Positions 18,145 through 26,311 of a DNA stretch of 64,000 bases are shown one piece after another (positions within the stretch are counted from its first letter, which is position 1; the number at the start of each line of letters is the position of its first letter). This DNA is from Gimesia chilikensis. GTDB taxonomy: Bacteria > Planctomycetota > Planctomycetia > Planctomycetales > Planctomycetaceae. The position numbers and the translations under genes were made by a program. The stretch spans positions 620,001 to 684,000 of the forward strand of contig NZ_VTSR01000032.1 of assembly GCF_008329715.1 (NCBI RefSeq), in the 5' to 3' direction. The notes under the pieces were generated by a model. It was not told the DNA's origin. It searched no databases and saw only the letters and a list, made by a program, of their open reading frames with translations.

Positions 18145-19539
18145 ATGAATGATCGAACTCATTTTTTTCTGAGCTGTGGCATCCTGGTTCTGGTCGTCAG
18201 TCTGGCGTTACGCCCCCAGCCTTCAGAATTTCTATCCCCTGTCACGGCAGAGAACTCAACCATCCAACCGGAAACATCTCTGGAAAGTATTCATCGCTTT
18301 CTGGAGATAGAAGAAGGCCTGGCAACAGTATCACTGGCTCCAGGTGAGCTGGATTTGGCTGAAGTGAAAACAGTCAGACTCCCATCTAAGCCGGACCGGC
18401 GGGAATTCATTCCCATGAATGTGGTCCCCCTGCAGAAAAAGCAGGAGCCTGTTCCCGCTTCTATTCCAGCAGCGGTTCCAGCTCAAAAGCCGCAGATCTA
18501 TACTCCAGTTGTTAAACGCATCTCCTCTCAGGAAAATCGACAATTACGACAGTTCGAGTCCAATGCCAGTGATCTGATTGATCAGAGTCACGATTCCTTT
18601 TCCCGAGGCTTGATGACACTTTCGGATTATCAACTGGCACTGAATGTAGCCTATCAGACGAGAATTAATGTGGCTGACTTTCGTAACGCTAAGAATGCCA
18701 GGGTCAGAATACTCTCAGAAAAACAGGCCTTGCTTGAGAAAGCCGTGGAACAGTTGCAGATGATGAATCAGCCTGCGGCCCAGGGCTGGTTTGGCGATGT
18801 CGTTCATGCCCGCTTAATTCTGGCTCAAAATCAATACGAAATTGCTGCCGCAGCTGGAAATAAAAACCAGATGGGTTTTGCCTTGCGGGAGATCAATCGT
18901 CTTTCTGATCAGTATTATTCAGTACGAAAACAGGAACTCATGGTCGGCGCCGCAGATCTTAATGAATACCGCCGTGCGTCCCGGTCCGTTTTTGTTGCGA
19001 ACCTCGAAACGAACTCATTTGATAATCGTGAGGCAGACAACGTTTCTAATCTGGCAGATTATATTCGTCGTCTGGAGAGGATTCAGGAAAATGTTGATCT
19101 CCTTTCAGAACGCGGCGCAGGTCTGGGACGAAAAGATCTGGTTGAACTGTCACAGGCGCAGCTTGCGTATGTTCAGGGGAATTCCTATCGTCACCGGAAG
19201 GACGAGCGGATGAGCCGAATAAAGTTCGAACAGAGTCGGAAGCACGCACAAGAGGCCTGGGAAGTAAGAATGAATGAATACTACCCCCGAGGGACTTCCG
19301 ATTTGCATGAACTGACATCAGCCTGGATCATGTGGCGTTCTGCAGATGCAGAACTGAAACAGTTAGAGACAACAAAATCGAGTGAGACTGATCGAGAATT
19401 GCAGGCTGGACTGGACCAGATGTTAAATCTGACCGGACAGATCCAGGATCGCAGAGGTCGTATGGCCAGCGACATTTCACTGGTCTATTGTCTGAAAGAT
19501 GCAGAATTACTGGCCCAGCTCAAGCAGAAGTCGGAATAG
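18145..19539 (+). CDS. Exported helical/coiled-coil protein of unknown function
   Basis: 464 residues. The first 25 are a hydrophobic signal or anchor (FFLSCGILVLVVSLAL). A Pro-rich linker (about 100-125) leads into a long, charged, helical region (130-464) rich in Gln, Leu, Glu and Arg. Two segments resemble one another: one around LLEKAVEQLQMM...ARLILAQNQYEIAAAAGN and one around IQENVDLLSER...LSQAQLAYVQGNSYR. They suggest an internal duplication like the paired coiled coils of outer-membrane efflux (TolC-type) or adaptor proteins. I do not recognise a family. A strong terminator follows, so this is a single-gene unit or the end of one. Confidence 0.7.
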   Translation: MNDRTHFFLSCGILVLVVSLALRPQPSEFLSPVTAENSTIQPETSLESIHRFLEIEEGLATVSLAPGELDLAEVKTVRLPSKPDRREFIPMNVVPLQKKQEPVPASIPAAVPAQKPQIYTPVVKRISSQENRQLRQFESNASDLIDQSHDSFSRGLMTLSDYQLALNVAYQTRINVADFRNAKNARVRILSEKQALLEKAVEQLQMMNQPAAQGWFGDVVHARLILAQNQYEIAAAAGNKNQMGFALREINRLSDQYYSVRKQELMVGAADLNEYRRASRSVFVANLETNSFDNREADNVSNLADYIRRLERIQENVDLLSERGAGLGRKDLVELSQAQLAYVQGNSYRHRKDERMSRIKFEQSRKHAQEAWEVRMNEYYPRGTSDLHELTSAWIMWRSADAELKQLETTKSSETDRELQAGLDQMLNLTGQIQDRRGRMASDISLVYCLKDAELLAQLKQKSE

Positions 19540-19568
19540 CTTGAAGCAGAAAAACAGAACTCTTTCAA

Positions 19569-19601
19569 AACCTGACAGGCTGCAGTCTGTCAGGTTTTTT
19601 T
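19569..19601 (+). terminator. Rho-independent terminator
   Basis: AACCTGACAG (19569-19578) pairs perfectly with CTGTCAGGTT (19587-19596) across an 8-base loop and runs into seven T's. It ends the gene at 18145-19539. Confidence 0.93.
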
Positions 19602-19640
19602 GTGTCCGGGATCTAATTGTTCTGCGAAGCTGCCTTGAGC

Positions 19641-19678
19641 TATAAAAAAAGAGCCTCTCAATCAGGGAGAGGCTCTTT
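19641..19678 (-). terminator. Terminator of tRNA-Cys
   Basis: AAAGAGCCTCTC (19648-19659) and GAGAGGCTCTTT (19667-19678) form a 12-base stem. Read leftward, the hairpin is followed by a T-run (TTTTTTTATA), placing a classic terminator 4 bases after the tRNA. Confidence 0.9.
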
Positions 19679-19682
19679 CGAG

Positions 19683-19756
19683 AGGCGCCGCCCGGATTCG
19701 AACCGGGGAATAACGGATTTGCAATCCGCCGCCTTAGACCACTTGGCTACGGCGCC
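19683..19756 (-). tRNA. tRNA-Cys (anticodon GCA)
   Basis: 74-base cloverleaf on the minus strand. Acceptor stem GGCGCCG/CGGCGCC is perfect, the anticodon loop is TTGCAAA between GCGGA and TCCGT, and the T arm contains GGTTCGAATCC. The discriminator base is U, as expected for tRNA-Cys. CCA is not encoded: the bases after the discriminator read CTC. A terminator follows immediately. Confidence 0.96.
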
Positions 19757-20201
19757 TTGTTTATTGTTCTGTTTAAGACCAATAAGCTCTTGTCAGAATG
19801 GAGCTTACAGAGTCTTAATGATTTAATCAACAGAAGTGATAGAATCATTATTCGACGATTTCTCCGAGGAATTTGACCGAATCCTAATAACCAATCGCAG
19901 TTAGGTCAAGCATTCGGAGGCTGATCGGAATTTTTTTTATATCTCCCCCAGATTAACTTCCTCGATTGCAGGGGGTTAAGGTGACTGCTGATAAACTTTA
20001 GGGAATTTCCGCCTGACGATCATTGCTTCTGGAAAACGAAGTGAGTCTGCTTGGTGGTATTCTCAATTGATTCCGTGTAGCATCAGGATTGCGTTTGAAC
20101 GCTTCATCATTTTGAAACAGTTCAGCCGGAAATGGTTCAGGATCTGACCACTTTTTTCCGGAATGCGAATCACAGTTCTACACAGAAATCAGCGAAGTAA
20201 A
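19757..20201. other. Intergenic region between tRNA-Cys and a hypothetical gene
   Basis: About 445 bases. It must contain the leftward promoter of the tRNA and the rightward promoter of the next gene. Neither is clear enough to place. There is no convincing open frame, repeat or RNA structure. Confidence 0.45.
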
Positions 20202-21023
20202 ATGACCGAACATACTGAATCCACCGAAAAACTGACAGAAGAACAACTGATTGACCGTGCCCGTGAGGCTTTGAGCGACAGCAGCTGGGTCATTGGCGAA
20301 TGTGCCGCCCAGTGGACGGAAAAGTATGCCAAAGGCAGAACCGATGCCGATTTTGGTGCAATGGTTGGGCTGAGTGGCGATCAGATCTATCAGCGTCGAC
20401 GGGTCTGGGAGACCTTCGGCGATGTGAAAGATCAGTATTCGAATCTGAAATGGTCCCATTACTATATTGCTCTGACCTGGGATGATGCTCCTGAGTGTCT
20501 CCAGTGGGCTGAAGAAAACCAGGCGACTGTTGCAGAACTGAAAGCCTGGCGACGCGCTGTAAACGGTGAAGATCTCTCCATTTCAGAGCCGTTCGAAGAG
20601 TATCCCTCGGACGCAGAAGTCACCTTCGTTTCAGATGAGCCGATCTCTGTCAGAGATCCCTCTGAATACGAGCAGATGGAGCGGGCCGGGATGGAACCGG
20701 GATCGCGTGAATCATCCGATGCGGCGGCTACAGTCGCAGGGCATGCCAGAGATGTTTCAGGCTCCGGCGGGGAATACAGCCCCTTCCGTTCAGGAGCTGC
20801 CTCCCCTGCTCCCAAGGGATCTGGATCAGAGACTGCGGTTGTTGCCAAACCGGAAATTTCTCCGGAGCAAGCCGTAAAACGCATCTGTTCTGCGGTGGAA
20901 CGTTGTCATAAAATGCTGACTCCGGAAGTACAATCCTCGTTTGCAGAGTTGTCTCCCAAGTTGAAGAAGCGTTTTATTAAAGCGATCAGTGAACTCAATT
21001 CGGCCGCTGCCCGACTGCAGTAA
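20202..21023 (+). CDS. Protein of unknown function with acidic linker
   Basis: 273 residues from the ATG at 20202; a longer frame from 20163 adds 13 residues but has no ribosome site. The N-terminal domain (about 15-115) is helical and Trp-rich (SWVIGECAAQWTEKYAKGRT, WSHYYIALTWDDAPECLQWA). It resembles small helix-turn-helix or DNA-adaptor domains in having a GLSGDQIYQRRRVWE helix. A low-complexity acidic/Ser/Gly linker (120-215) leads to a helical C-terminal domain (EQAVKRICSAVERCHKMLTPEV). It has no signal peptide. I do not recognise the family; a DNA-associated role is only a guess from the helix. Confidence 0.65.
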   Translation: MTEHTESTEKLTEEQLIDRAREALSDSSWVIGECAAQWTEKYAKGRTDADFGAMVGLSGDQIYQRRRVWETFGDVKDQYSNLKWSHYYIALTWDDAPECLQWAEENQATVAELKAWRRAVNGEDLSISEPFEEYPSDAEVTFVSDEPISVRDPSEYEQMERAGMEPGSRESSDAAATVAGHARDVSGSGGEYSPFRSGAASPAPKGSGSETAVVAKPEISPEQAVKRICSAVERCHKMLTPEVQSSFAELSPKLKKRFIKAISELNSAAARLQ

Positions 21024-21128
21024 CGAAAACCGGGACAGAATTCACTGTAAGGTTTTATCCGGGTATAGATATAATGTGTTATCTGTAACTGGAATCCTGC
21101 TGCTAATTTTCATTTGAAAAAACAGGTC

Positions 21129-22301
21129 ATGCCTTCAGAACATCCGTCTGCCTACTCGGGGTCTTCCGGTAAATCTTCACTGATTCAGAAATGGTTGATT
21201 CTGATTCTCACCATTTTGATTGTCTTTATGGCCTTCAAATTGCTGAAGCGGTATTATGGTCAGCCAGATTTTCGAGTCCGGGAACGGACAGATCTGACGC
21301 AGTCTGAGTTGAGAACGATTGAACTGTTTAAGGAGTCGTCTCCTTCAGTAGTGCATATTCGCACGGTCGGTCTTGCATCGCCGATGGACCAGTTCAGTAT
21401 GAATCCTCAAACCCCGTCGCAGGGGTCAGGGAGCGGGTTCATCTGGGATCGAAAGGGCCATGTTGTCACGAACTTTCATGTGATTCAGAAGGCAGATGAG
21501 TACTCGGTCACACTGGCCGATAATACAACCTGGAATGCGAAACTCGTTGGCATAGCTCCTTCCAAAGATCTGGCTGTTCTGAAAATTGACGCGCCTCGTG
21601 ATCAGCTCAAACCGATTAAAATAGGTTATTCCGGCGATTTACAGGTTGGACAGACGGTGCTTGCCATCGGGAATCCTTTCGGTCTGGATCAGACCCTGAC
21701 GACGGGGATCATCAGTGGCCTGGGGCGTGAGATCATCTCAGTTACAGGCAGATCGATCCGCAATGTGATCCAGACAGACGCAGCCATTAATCCTGGTAAT
21801 TCGGGAGGTCCTCTGCTGGACAGTTCAGGACGGCTGATTGGCGTTAATACCGCAATCTACAGCTCGTCTCATGTCTATGCGGGCATTGGATATGCTGTCC
21901 CCGTCGATCTGATCAGTCGCTTTGTCCCCCAATTGATCCGCTTTGGCTTCATTCAGACTCCCAGTTTAAATTTCCTGGGGGTTGATGACTTCGTGATTCG
22001 TAAACTCAAAATCAATCAGATTCTGCCCAAAGATGTCTCGGGGGTCATGGTTCAGAGTATTATGGAGGGGGGCGCTGCAGATTTAGCTGGTCTTAAAGAA
22101 ATCAGAATCGACGAGTCCGGGAATCTGCATCTGGGCGACCTGATCATGCAGCTGGATGAAATCCCGATTACTGATGCAAATTCCCTGCTGGATGCCCTGG
22201 AGATGCACAAAGTCGGAGACGAGGTTGAATTAGTGGTCTTGCGAAACAATAAAAAAATTAAACTGAAGGCCCAGCTTCAGGAATGGAAAAATGATCAATA
22301 A
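21129..22301 (+). CDS. Membrane-anchored HtrA/DegP-type serine protease with one PDZ domain
   Basis: 390 residues from ATG 21129 (an in-frame TTG at 21114 would add five). One membrane helix (about residues 19-37) places the protease in the periplasm. The trypsin-like domain has the complete triad: His117 (NFHVI), Asp147 (SKDLAVLKI) and Ser225 (GNSGGPL). A single PDZ domain (about 275-385) follows, with the usual GDLIMQLDEIPI block. Architecture and length match DegS/HtrA proteins that sense or degrade misfolded envelope proteins. Neighbours (hypothetical gene, STAS protein) do not show its partner. Confidence 0.92.
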   Translation: MPSEHPSAYSGSSGKSSLIQKWLILILTILIVFMAFKLLKRYYGQPDFRVRERTDLTQSELRTIELFKESSPSVVHIRTVGLASPMDQFSMNPQTPSQGSGSGFIWDRKGHVVTNFHVIQKADEYSVTLADNTTWNAKLVGIAPSKDLAVLKIDAPRDQLKPIKIGYSGDLQVGQTVLAIGNPFGLDQTLTTGIISGLGREIISVTGRSIRNVIQTDAAINPGNSGGPLLDSSGRLIGVNTAIYSSSHVYAGIGYAVPVDLISRFVPQLIRFGFIQTPSLNFLGVDDFVIRKLKINQILPKDVSGVMVQSIMEGGAADLAGLKEIRIDESGNLHLGDLIMQLDEIPITDANSLLDALEMHKVGDEVELVVLRNNKKIKLKAQLQEWKNDQ

Positions 22302-22431
22302 CAGTCGAGAGAACTCCGCCGGCTCCCTTCTATGAGACTGGGGGAGTTGCGATGGTCGAGGAGTGTTGGTAAATATTCACTCGGAATGGACTTGCGTCAA
22401 TAGTTCTTACTCCCGGAATCGGATTTCTTGG

Positions 22432-22459
22432 TTGACACGTTACTGATTTGGATTACTAT
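22432..22459 (+). promoter_or_regulatory. Housekeeping-type promoter of the STAS gene
   Basis: TTGACA (22432-22437) and TACTAT (22454-22459) are separated by 16 bases, about 75 bases upstream of the STAS gene. The -35 is perfect and the -10 has four of six consensus bases. Confidence 0.5.
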
Positions 22460-22535
22460 GTGTAGGTTACTTTGATGCTCGATTGGTTTCTCAATACGGG
22501 CTTTCTCCAACGATGATCTTGTTGACAGCTGAATT

Positions 22536-22901
22536 ATGCCTGCAGATTACCCACCGGAAATAGTCAAAGAAGGTCAGGTCACAGTTGTGGCTTTGGGTCC
22601 AGAATACGAAAATCTGGATGAGCCAAGACTGGATGCCTTAACCGATGTGTTATTGCAGGTTGCTGAAACAGCGTCCCCTCCGGTGGTTGTACTCGATCTC
22701 TCTCATACATCCTTCTTCGGTTCCGCTTTCATCGAAGTCATCTTCCGGATGTGGAATCGTCTCAATCATCGAGAAGGCGGCAAATTCTGTATCTGCGGTC
22801 TGAGCGAATACTGCACAGAGGTGCTGGAAGTCACTCATCTGGATCAGCTCTGGGAAACATTCCCTGATCGTGCTTCCGCTCTCAGTGCCTTGAATTCCTG
22901 A
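22536..22901 (+). CDS. STAS-domain (anti-sigma antagonist-like) protein
   Basis: 121 residues forming one STAS domain: VVVLDLSHTSFFGSAFIEVIF matches the central strand-loop-helix of SpoIIAA-like proteins (it spans residues 50-70). In SpoIIAA the loop reads D-S-S-G and the second Ser is phosphorylated. Here it is Gly-Ser-Ala (62-64), so the usual acceptor is replaced by Ala, although Ser63 remains. The protein may act without phosphorylation control. No anti-sigma kinase or sigma gene is adjacent. Membership of the STAS fold is clear; a partner is not. Confidence 0.8.
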   Translation: MPADYPPEIVKEGQVTVVALGPEYENLDEPRLDALTDVLLQVAETASPPVVVLDLSHTSFFGSAFIEVIFRMWNRLNHREGGKFCICGLSEYCTEVLEVTHLDQLWETFPDRASALSALNS

Positions 22902-23146
22902 GTCAGTGCTTGCCGCGCCTGCTTTACACCAGGCTTCTATACGCCTCTTTGGTTGCTCACCGGTACTTTTTGTATCTGAACGTTAACATTTCTGGTTTGC
23001 ATTGCTAATCATTGTTAATGCGATTCAACGCTCTGATGGGAAAACCGCTTTGAACTCACAGATTCAAACACCTGAAATTGTTTGATTTAGGGCCATTTAA
23101 GGCGTTTTCAAGTGTGATCCGGGTAAGGTGTAAAAATTAGGATGTT

Positions 23147-23162
23147 TGGTACAAAGTATGCT
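23147..23162 (+). promoter_or_regulatory. flp: Sigma-54 (-24/-12) promoter of the short flp gene
   Basis: TGGTAC-AAAGT-ATGCT fits TGGCAC-N5-TTGCW with two mismatches and exact GG/GC spacing. It ends 34-49 bases upstream of the possible flp starts. Together with the promoter at 9892 it suggests joint control of both pilin loci by sigma-54. Confidence 0.65.
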
Positions 23163-23196
23163 CTTGTACGGGTAGAGGAATTTCTATCTGAACTTC

Positions 23197-23400
23197 ATGA
23201 AAGGGCATCCTGTGTTAAAAATAATCCGGACACAAACAAAGCGATGGAAACGTAAAGTCCGTGGTTCTATCTTCATTGAATACCTGTTGCTCCTCACGAT
23301 CATCGGGATCGGGGCAATTGCTGGCCTGACAACTTTACGAAGTGCCCTGATCAACGAGCTGATGGATCTGGCAAATGCGATCAATGCGATTAACTCCTGA
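23197..23400 (+). CDS. flp: Canonical Flp/type IVb pilin
   Basis: 67 residues: a basic leader (RTQTKRWKRKVRG), predicted peptidase cut after Gly23, then SIFIEY with Glu at +5 and Tyr at +6, the exact Flp signature. A hydrophobic helix and a GLTTLRSALINELMDLANAI tail follow. The helix-plus-GLTTLR part is homologous to the three extended pilins at 10031-11309, but this protein ends there, as normal Flp pilins do. A GTG at 23212 is an alternative start and would shorten the leader by five residues. It sits behind its own sigma-54-type promoter and before a strong terminator, as expected for an abundant major pilin. It lies about 7 kb from tadC. Confidence 0.85.
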   Translation: MKGHPVLKIIRTQTKRWKRKVRGSIFIEYLLLLTIIGIGAIAGLTTLRSALINELMDLANAINAINS

Positions 23401-23425
23401 TCCAGTCGATCTTTGAGATATCAGT

Positions 23426-23455
23426 AAGCCTGTGTTTCCGACACAGGCTTTTTTT
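23426..23455 (+). terminator. Rho-independent terminator after flp
   Basis: AAGCCTGTGT (23426-23435) and ACACAGGCTT (23441-23450) form a perfect 10-base stem with loop TTCCG, followed by five further T's. Confidence 0.95.
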
Positions 23456-23497
23456 ACGTCATGTTATTCAATTGATTTGCTTTAATTGGTAAAAAGA

Positions 23498-23527
23498 TTG
23501 AAATAAAGTGAATAGTTTGAATATAAT
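23498..23527 (+). promoter_or_regulatory. Housekeeping-type promoter
   Basis: TTGAAA (23498-23503) and a perfect TATAAT (23522-23527) with an 18-base spacer, about 60 bases upstream of the secreted-protein gene at 23590. Confidence 0.6.
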
Positions 23528-23589
23528 AAATTCGATGAATAAACAGCCTGTGGCTGTTTTGTGACTTTAACCAGAGATGAGGCAGACCG

Positions 23590-24153
23590 ATGAAACGACT
23601 TGCAATACTGACTGTTGTGATGGGCTTGTTTTATATCACGATGGTGGGATTCAGCTCTGCAGAACAGAAGCCAAAAGTTGATGTTCCAAACAAGAATGCT
23701 CAGTTAAATTCGCCTGATTCAAAGGATACCGATTACGCAGACCTGGATCGGGACGATCTGAAAGAAGGGCTCACGCGTGCATTTTACGATGTATTAATGA
23801 GCGCCAAAAACGATATTGATAACGCGGACAATGCAGAACTCCGCGATCAGGAAGCTCTTTTCGGGAAAGACGATGACAGACGAGCCGTATTCCAGGAAGC
23901 CCGCAGAACGATTTTTGAAGCGGATCAAATCCTGTCTCGGGTCAAAGCGGAGAACAAAGTAGCGCTGGAAAAATTACGACATCCACCGCGAAGGGTTCTG
24001 CCCGGACAGCGCCCCCTGCCGAAAGATAAAAGTGTTCGTAGTGATGCCAACATTAAGCAGCAGGTGGAAGCTCAGAAAAAACGGGTTGCTCAGGAGCAGT
24101 TAAAACTGCAGCAACTGCAAAAATCTCTGGAGACTCAGACTGCTGAAAAGTAA
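23590..24153 (+). CDS. Small secreted charged protein of unknown function
   Basis: 187 residues. Residues 1-24 form a signal peptide (LAILTVVMGLFYITMVGFSSA). The mature protein is highly charged and helical: an acidic half (DTDYADLDRDDLKEGLTRAF...DNADNAELRDQ), then a basic Pro-rich stretch (RHPPRRVLPGQRPLPK) and a C-terminal Gln/Lys/Leu coiled-coil-like tail (about 155-185). I do not recognise a family. GAGG precedes the ATG, and a terminator follows the stop. It has its own promoter and is transcribed apart from flp. Confidence 0.75.
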   Translation: MKRLAILTVVMGLFYITMVGFSSAEQKPKVDVPNKNAQLNSPDSKDTDYADLDRDDLKEGLTRAFYDVLMSAKNDIDNADNAELRDQEALFGKDDDRRAVFQEARRTIFEADQILSRVKAENKVALEKLRHPPRRVLPGQRPLPKDKSVRSDANIKQQVEAQKKRVAQEQLKLQQLQKSLETQTAEK

Positions 24154-24179
24154 GCTCAAATTTACCGCGTGACATTACA

Positions 24180-24217
24180 TAGCCGTGAAGGATACCTGAT
24201 TCCTCACGGCTATTTTT
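24180..24217 (+). terminator. Rho-independent terminator
   Basis: TAGCCGTGA...GGA pairs with TCCTCACGGCTA with one bulged A and runs into TTTTT. It overlaps the 3' end of the convergent PQQ-propeller gene. Confidence 0.85.
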
Positions 24218-25610
24218 CTTGCAGATCCAGGCACAGTATTCGTTTTTCGTCACGCAGATAGAGCTTGTGATTGGCGAGTGCCGGATGAGCCCAGGCTTTG
24301 AATTCCAATAAGCCGGTCAATTTCCCTTTTTCCCGATATTCCGTGGGATTCGCTTCCACCAGCACCAGGGTTCCCTGCTCTGTCAGACAGATTAAATGAC
24401 CCTGAGCTGCGATCTGGGTGCATTTCCCCACCCGCCTTGAGATCCACTGTACCTCCCCTCGCTGCATATCCAGGCAGCGATAAGTGACTGTCGCCAGATC
24501 ACCGTGAGGGCCATAGATATACCCATCTTTGATAATACTGGTGGCAAACTGATTCTGCATGGACAGGTTCTTCCACCGCGAGATGGGGCGGAGTTCTTCG
24601 TTCTGTAGAGTCAGAGCAAACCGCATACTGCCTGTCCCATATGCGGAAGAGATGAACAGGGAATCTTCATTCCAGACCGGAGTAGCACAGTTGCAGTTGT
24701 ATTTGTTTCCCCAAACAACCCGCCAGAGCAGGCTACCCTCTTTCGGGTTTAGGGAGAGAATTGATTGTCCAGTGGGAACGATAATCTGTCGCTGGTTTTC
24801 GGCTTCTATCACGATGGGGGAAGCATAGCCCGGCGGGTCAGTTCCAGCAGACCAGACCAACTTGCCTGTGTCCTTGTGGACAGCGATCACCGAATTATTG
24901 GCAGATCCACCCGGCTGAAGGATGACCAGATCCCCCTCTATCAGAGGTGAAGCAGACATCCCCCAGTAATAGATGGTTTTCTGCTCCTGTCGCGGCGCAC
25001 CACTGATATCAAAAATATTGACTTTCCAGAGAATGCGCCCTGTGTCTGCGGTCAGGCAGAGAAGATCACCGGCAGGCAGCAGGCAGTAGAGTTTTCCTGC
25101 ATGCCAGGTAGGTGTAGACCGAGGTCCTCGGGCCTGACGCTGATTATCCAGGTAGGTGGGCGCACCTCGAGTTGACCAGAGCTTCTTGCCAGATAGAGCA
25201 TCGAGGCAAATGATGTAATCATGATTGAGGTGCGTCGCCATCGTCCAGAGTTTCCCCTCGGCGATCACCATGGATGAGTATCCACCTCCCAGCGGTTCTC
25301 GCCACAGGACAGACGGTTTGTGCTCATTCCAGTTCACATTCAATCCGGTTTCGTCGGATATCCCATTTCGCTGATTTCCTAGAAACGAGGTCCATTGCCC
25401 CTGCTCTGTCGTTTCAGAAACGCGGCTGTCTGTCTCCTCTCGAGACTGGCTAACCAGGTTTTTGGCTGTGCCTGGCGAGATTTTGGGTAACTGTGCAGAC
25501 AAGGGCCCCGGCAAAGCCAATGTCCAGAGCAGTAGCAAAACCCCCCACTCCAGGAACCAGTAAGTGGGGACAGACTTTCGGTAAGAAAAATCGACATCAG
25601 TTCGTGGCAT
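24210..25610 (-). CDS. PQQ-type beta-propeller protein, exported
   Basis: 466 residues from ATG 25610, preceded by GGAG 10 bases upstream; a GTG nine codons further up would cover that ribosome site. A hydrophobic segment (WFLEWGVLLLLWTLALPGP) anchors or exports it. The rest is a beta-propeller of PQQ-like blades (DYIICLDALSGKKLWSTRG, LLCLTADTGRILWKV, NSVIAVHKDTGKLVWSAG). No dehydrogenase active site is visible, so it is a propeller of unknown role, as common in planctomycetes. It is similar along its whole length to the protein at 27553-29121, including the TSFLGNQRNGISDETGL / TQFRGPNRANISTETGL block. Confidence 0.85.
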   Translation of the reverse strand: MPRTDVDFSYRKSVPTYWFLEWGVLLLLWTLALPGPLSAQLPKISPGTAKNLVSQSREETDSRVSETTEQGQWTSFLGNQRNGISDETGLNVNWNEHKPSVLWREPLGGGYSSMVIAEGKLWTMATHLNHDYIICLDALSGKKLWSTRGAPTYLDNQRQARGPRSTPTWHAGKLYCLLPAGDLLCLTADTGRILWKVNIFDISGAPRQEQKTIYYWGMSASPLIEGDLVILQPGGSANNSVIAVHKDTGKLVWSAGTDPPGYASPIVIEAENQRQIIVPTGQSILSLNPKEGSLLWRVVWGNKYNCNCATPVWNEDSLFISSAYGTGSMRFALTLQNEELRPISRWKNLSMQNQFATSIIKDGYIYGPHGDLATVTYRCLDMQRGEVQWISRRVGKCTQIAAQGHLICLTEQGTLVLVEANPTEYREKGKLTGLLEFKAWAHPALANHKLYLRDEKRILCLDLQEK

Positions 25611-25676
25611 TGTGCTCACTCCATTTAGCAATCGCACTGAACTTCATTCGGGCAGGCGGTCAAAAGATTGAGGGGA

Positions 25677-26144
25677 TTATTCGATTTCAACCCAGAGCGC
25701 CAGTTGCACCGCAGCTTCCAGGGGCATCTCCGCAATCCCCAGAGCGACACGTGTGTGCTTGCCTGGATCCCCGAAAATATCGGTCAGAAGCTGAGAGGCG
25801 GCATTCAAAACATAGGGCTGACGATCAAAACCCGGTGCAGAATGGACATAGCCTTCCAGGCGAATGATCCGTTTGACTCGGGAGAGTTCTCCCACTACGG
25901 CTTTAACCTGCGCCAGGGCGTTCATCAGGCACAGGCAGGCAGCATTGGCCCCGTCATCTTCATGTAGATGGTCCCCACCGATTTTCCCTTTGAACATCAG
26001 ATCTGAACCAATAAAAGGAAGCTGACCACTGGTGACAATCACATTTCCAAACTGGGTGGCTGGAATGTATGATCCTACAGCCTTTGGCGGAGTTGGCAGA
26101 GTCTGGCCCAGTTCCTGAATTCGCTCTTCGGGGGTTTGGCTCAT
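25677..26144 (-). CDS. RidA/YjgF family enamine deaminase
   Basis: 155 residues from the ATG at 26144 (AGAGGG 10-15 bases upstream; the longer frame has no ribosome site). The RidA fold begins with PPKAVGSYIPATQFGNVIVTSGQLP, the family opening (here residues 19-43), and continues with ACLCLMNALAQVKAVVGELSRVKRIIRLEGYVHS. RidA proteins hydrolyse reactive enamines/imines from PLP enzymes. This one belongs to the longer RidA subfamily, often annotated as unknown-function paralogues. The usual catalytic Arg near the C-terminus is not obvious (HTRVALGIAEMPLEAAVQL contains one). It is cytoplasmic. Confidence 0.88.
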   Translation of the reverse strand: MSQTPEERIQELGQTLPTPPKAVGSYIPATQFGNVIVTSGQLPFIGSDLMFKGKIGGDHLHEDDGANAACLCLMNALAQVKAVVGELSRVKRIIRLEGYVHSAPGFDRQPYVLNAASQLLTDIFGDPGKHTRVALGIAEMPLEAAVQLALWVEIE

Positions 26145-26311
26145 CTTGTAATAATCCCTCTGGTACAAAAAGTTCGAAGTTGACACGTTACATGATGTCA
26201 TCTGTAGCGTGATAATAACATATTTCCAGGGAATTCATCCAGAATCAGAATTACAGAATCAATTGAATTTGTTTTCCGATCTTTTGGTGTTGTCAGGAAT
26301 AACAGGTAAAC

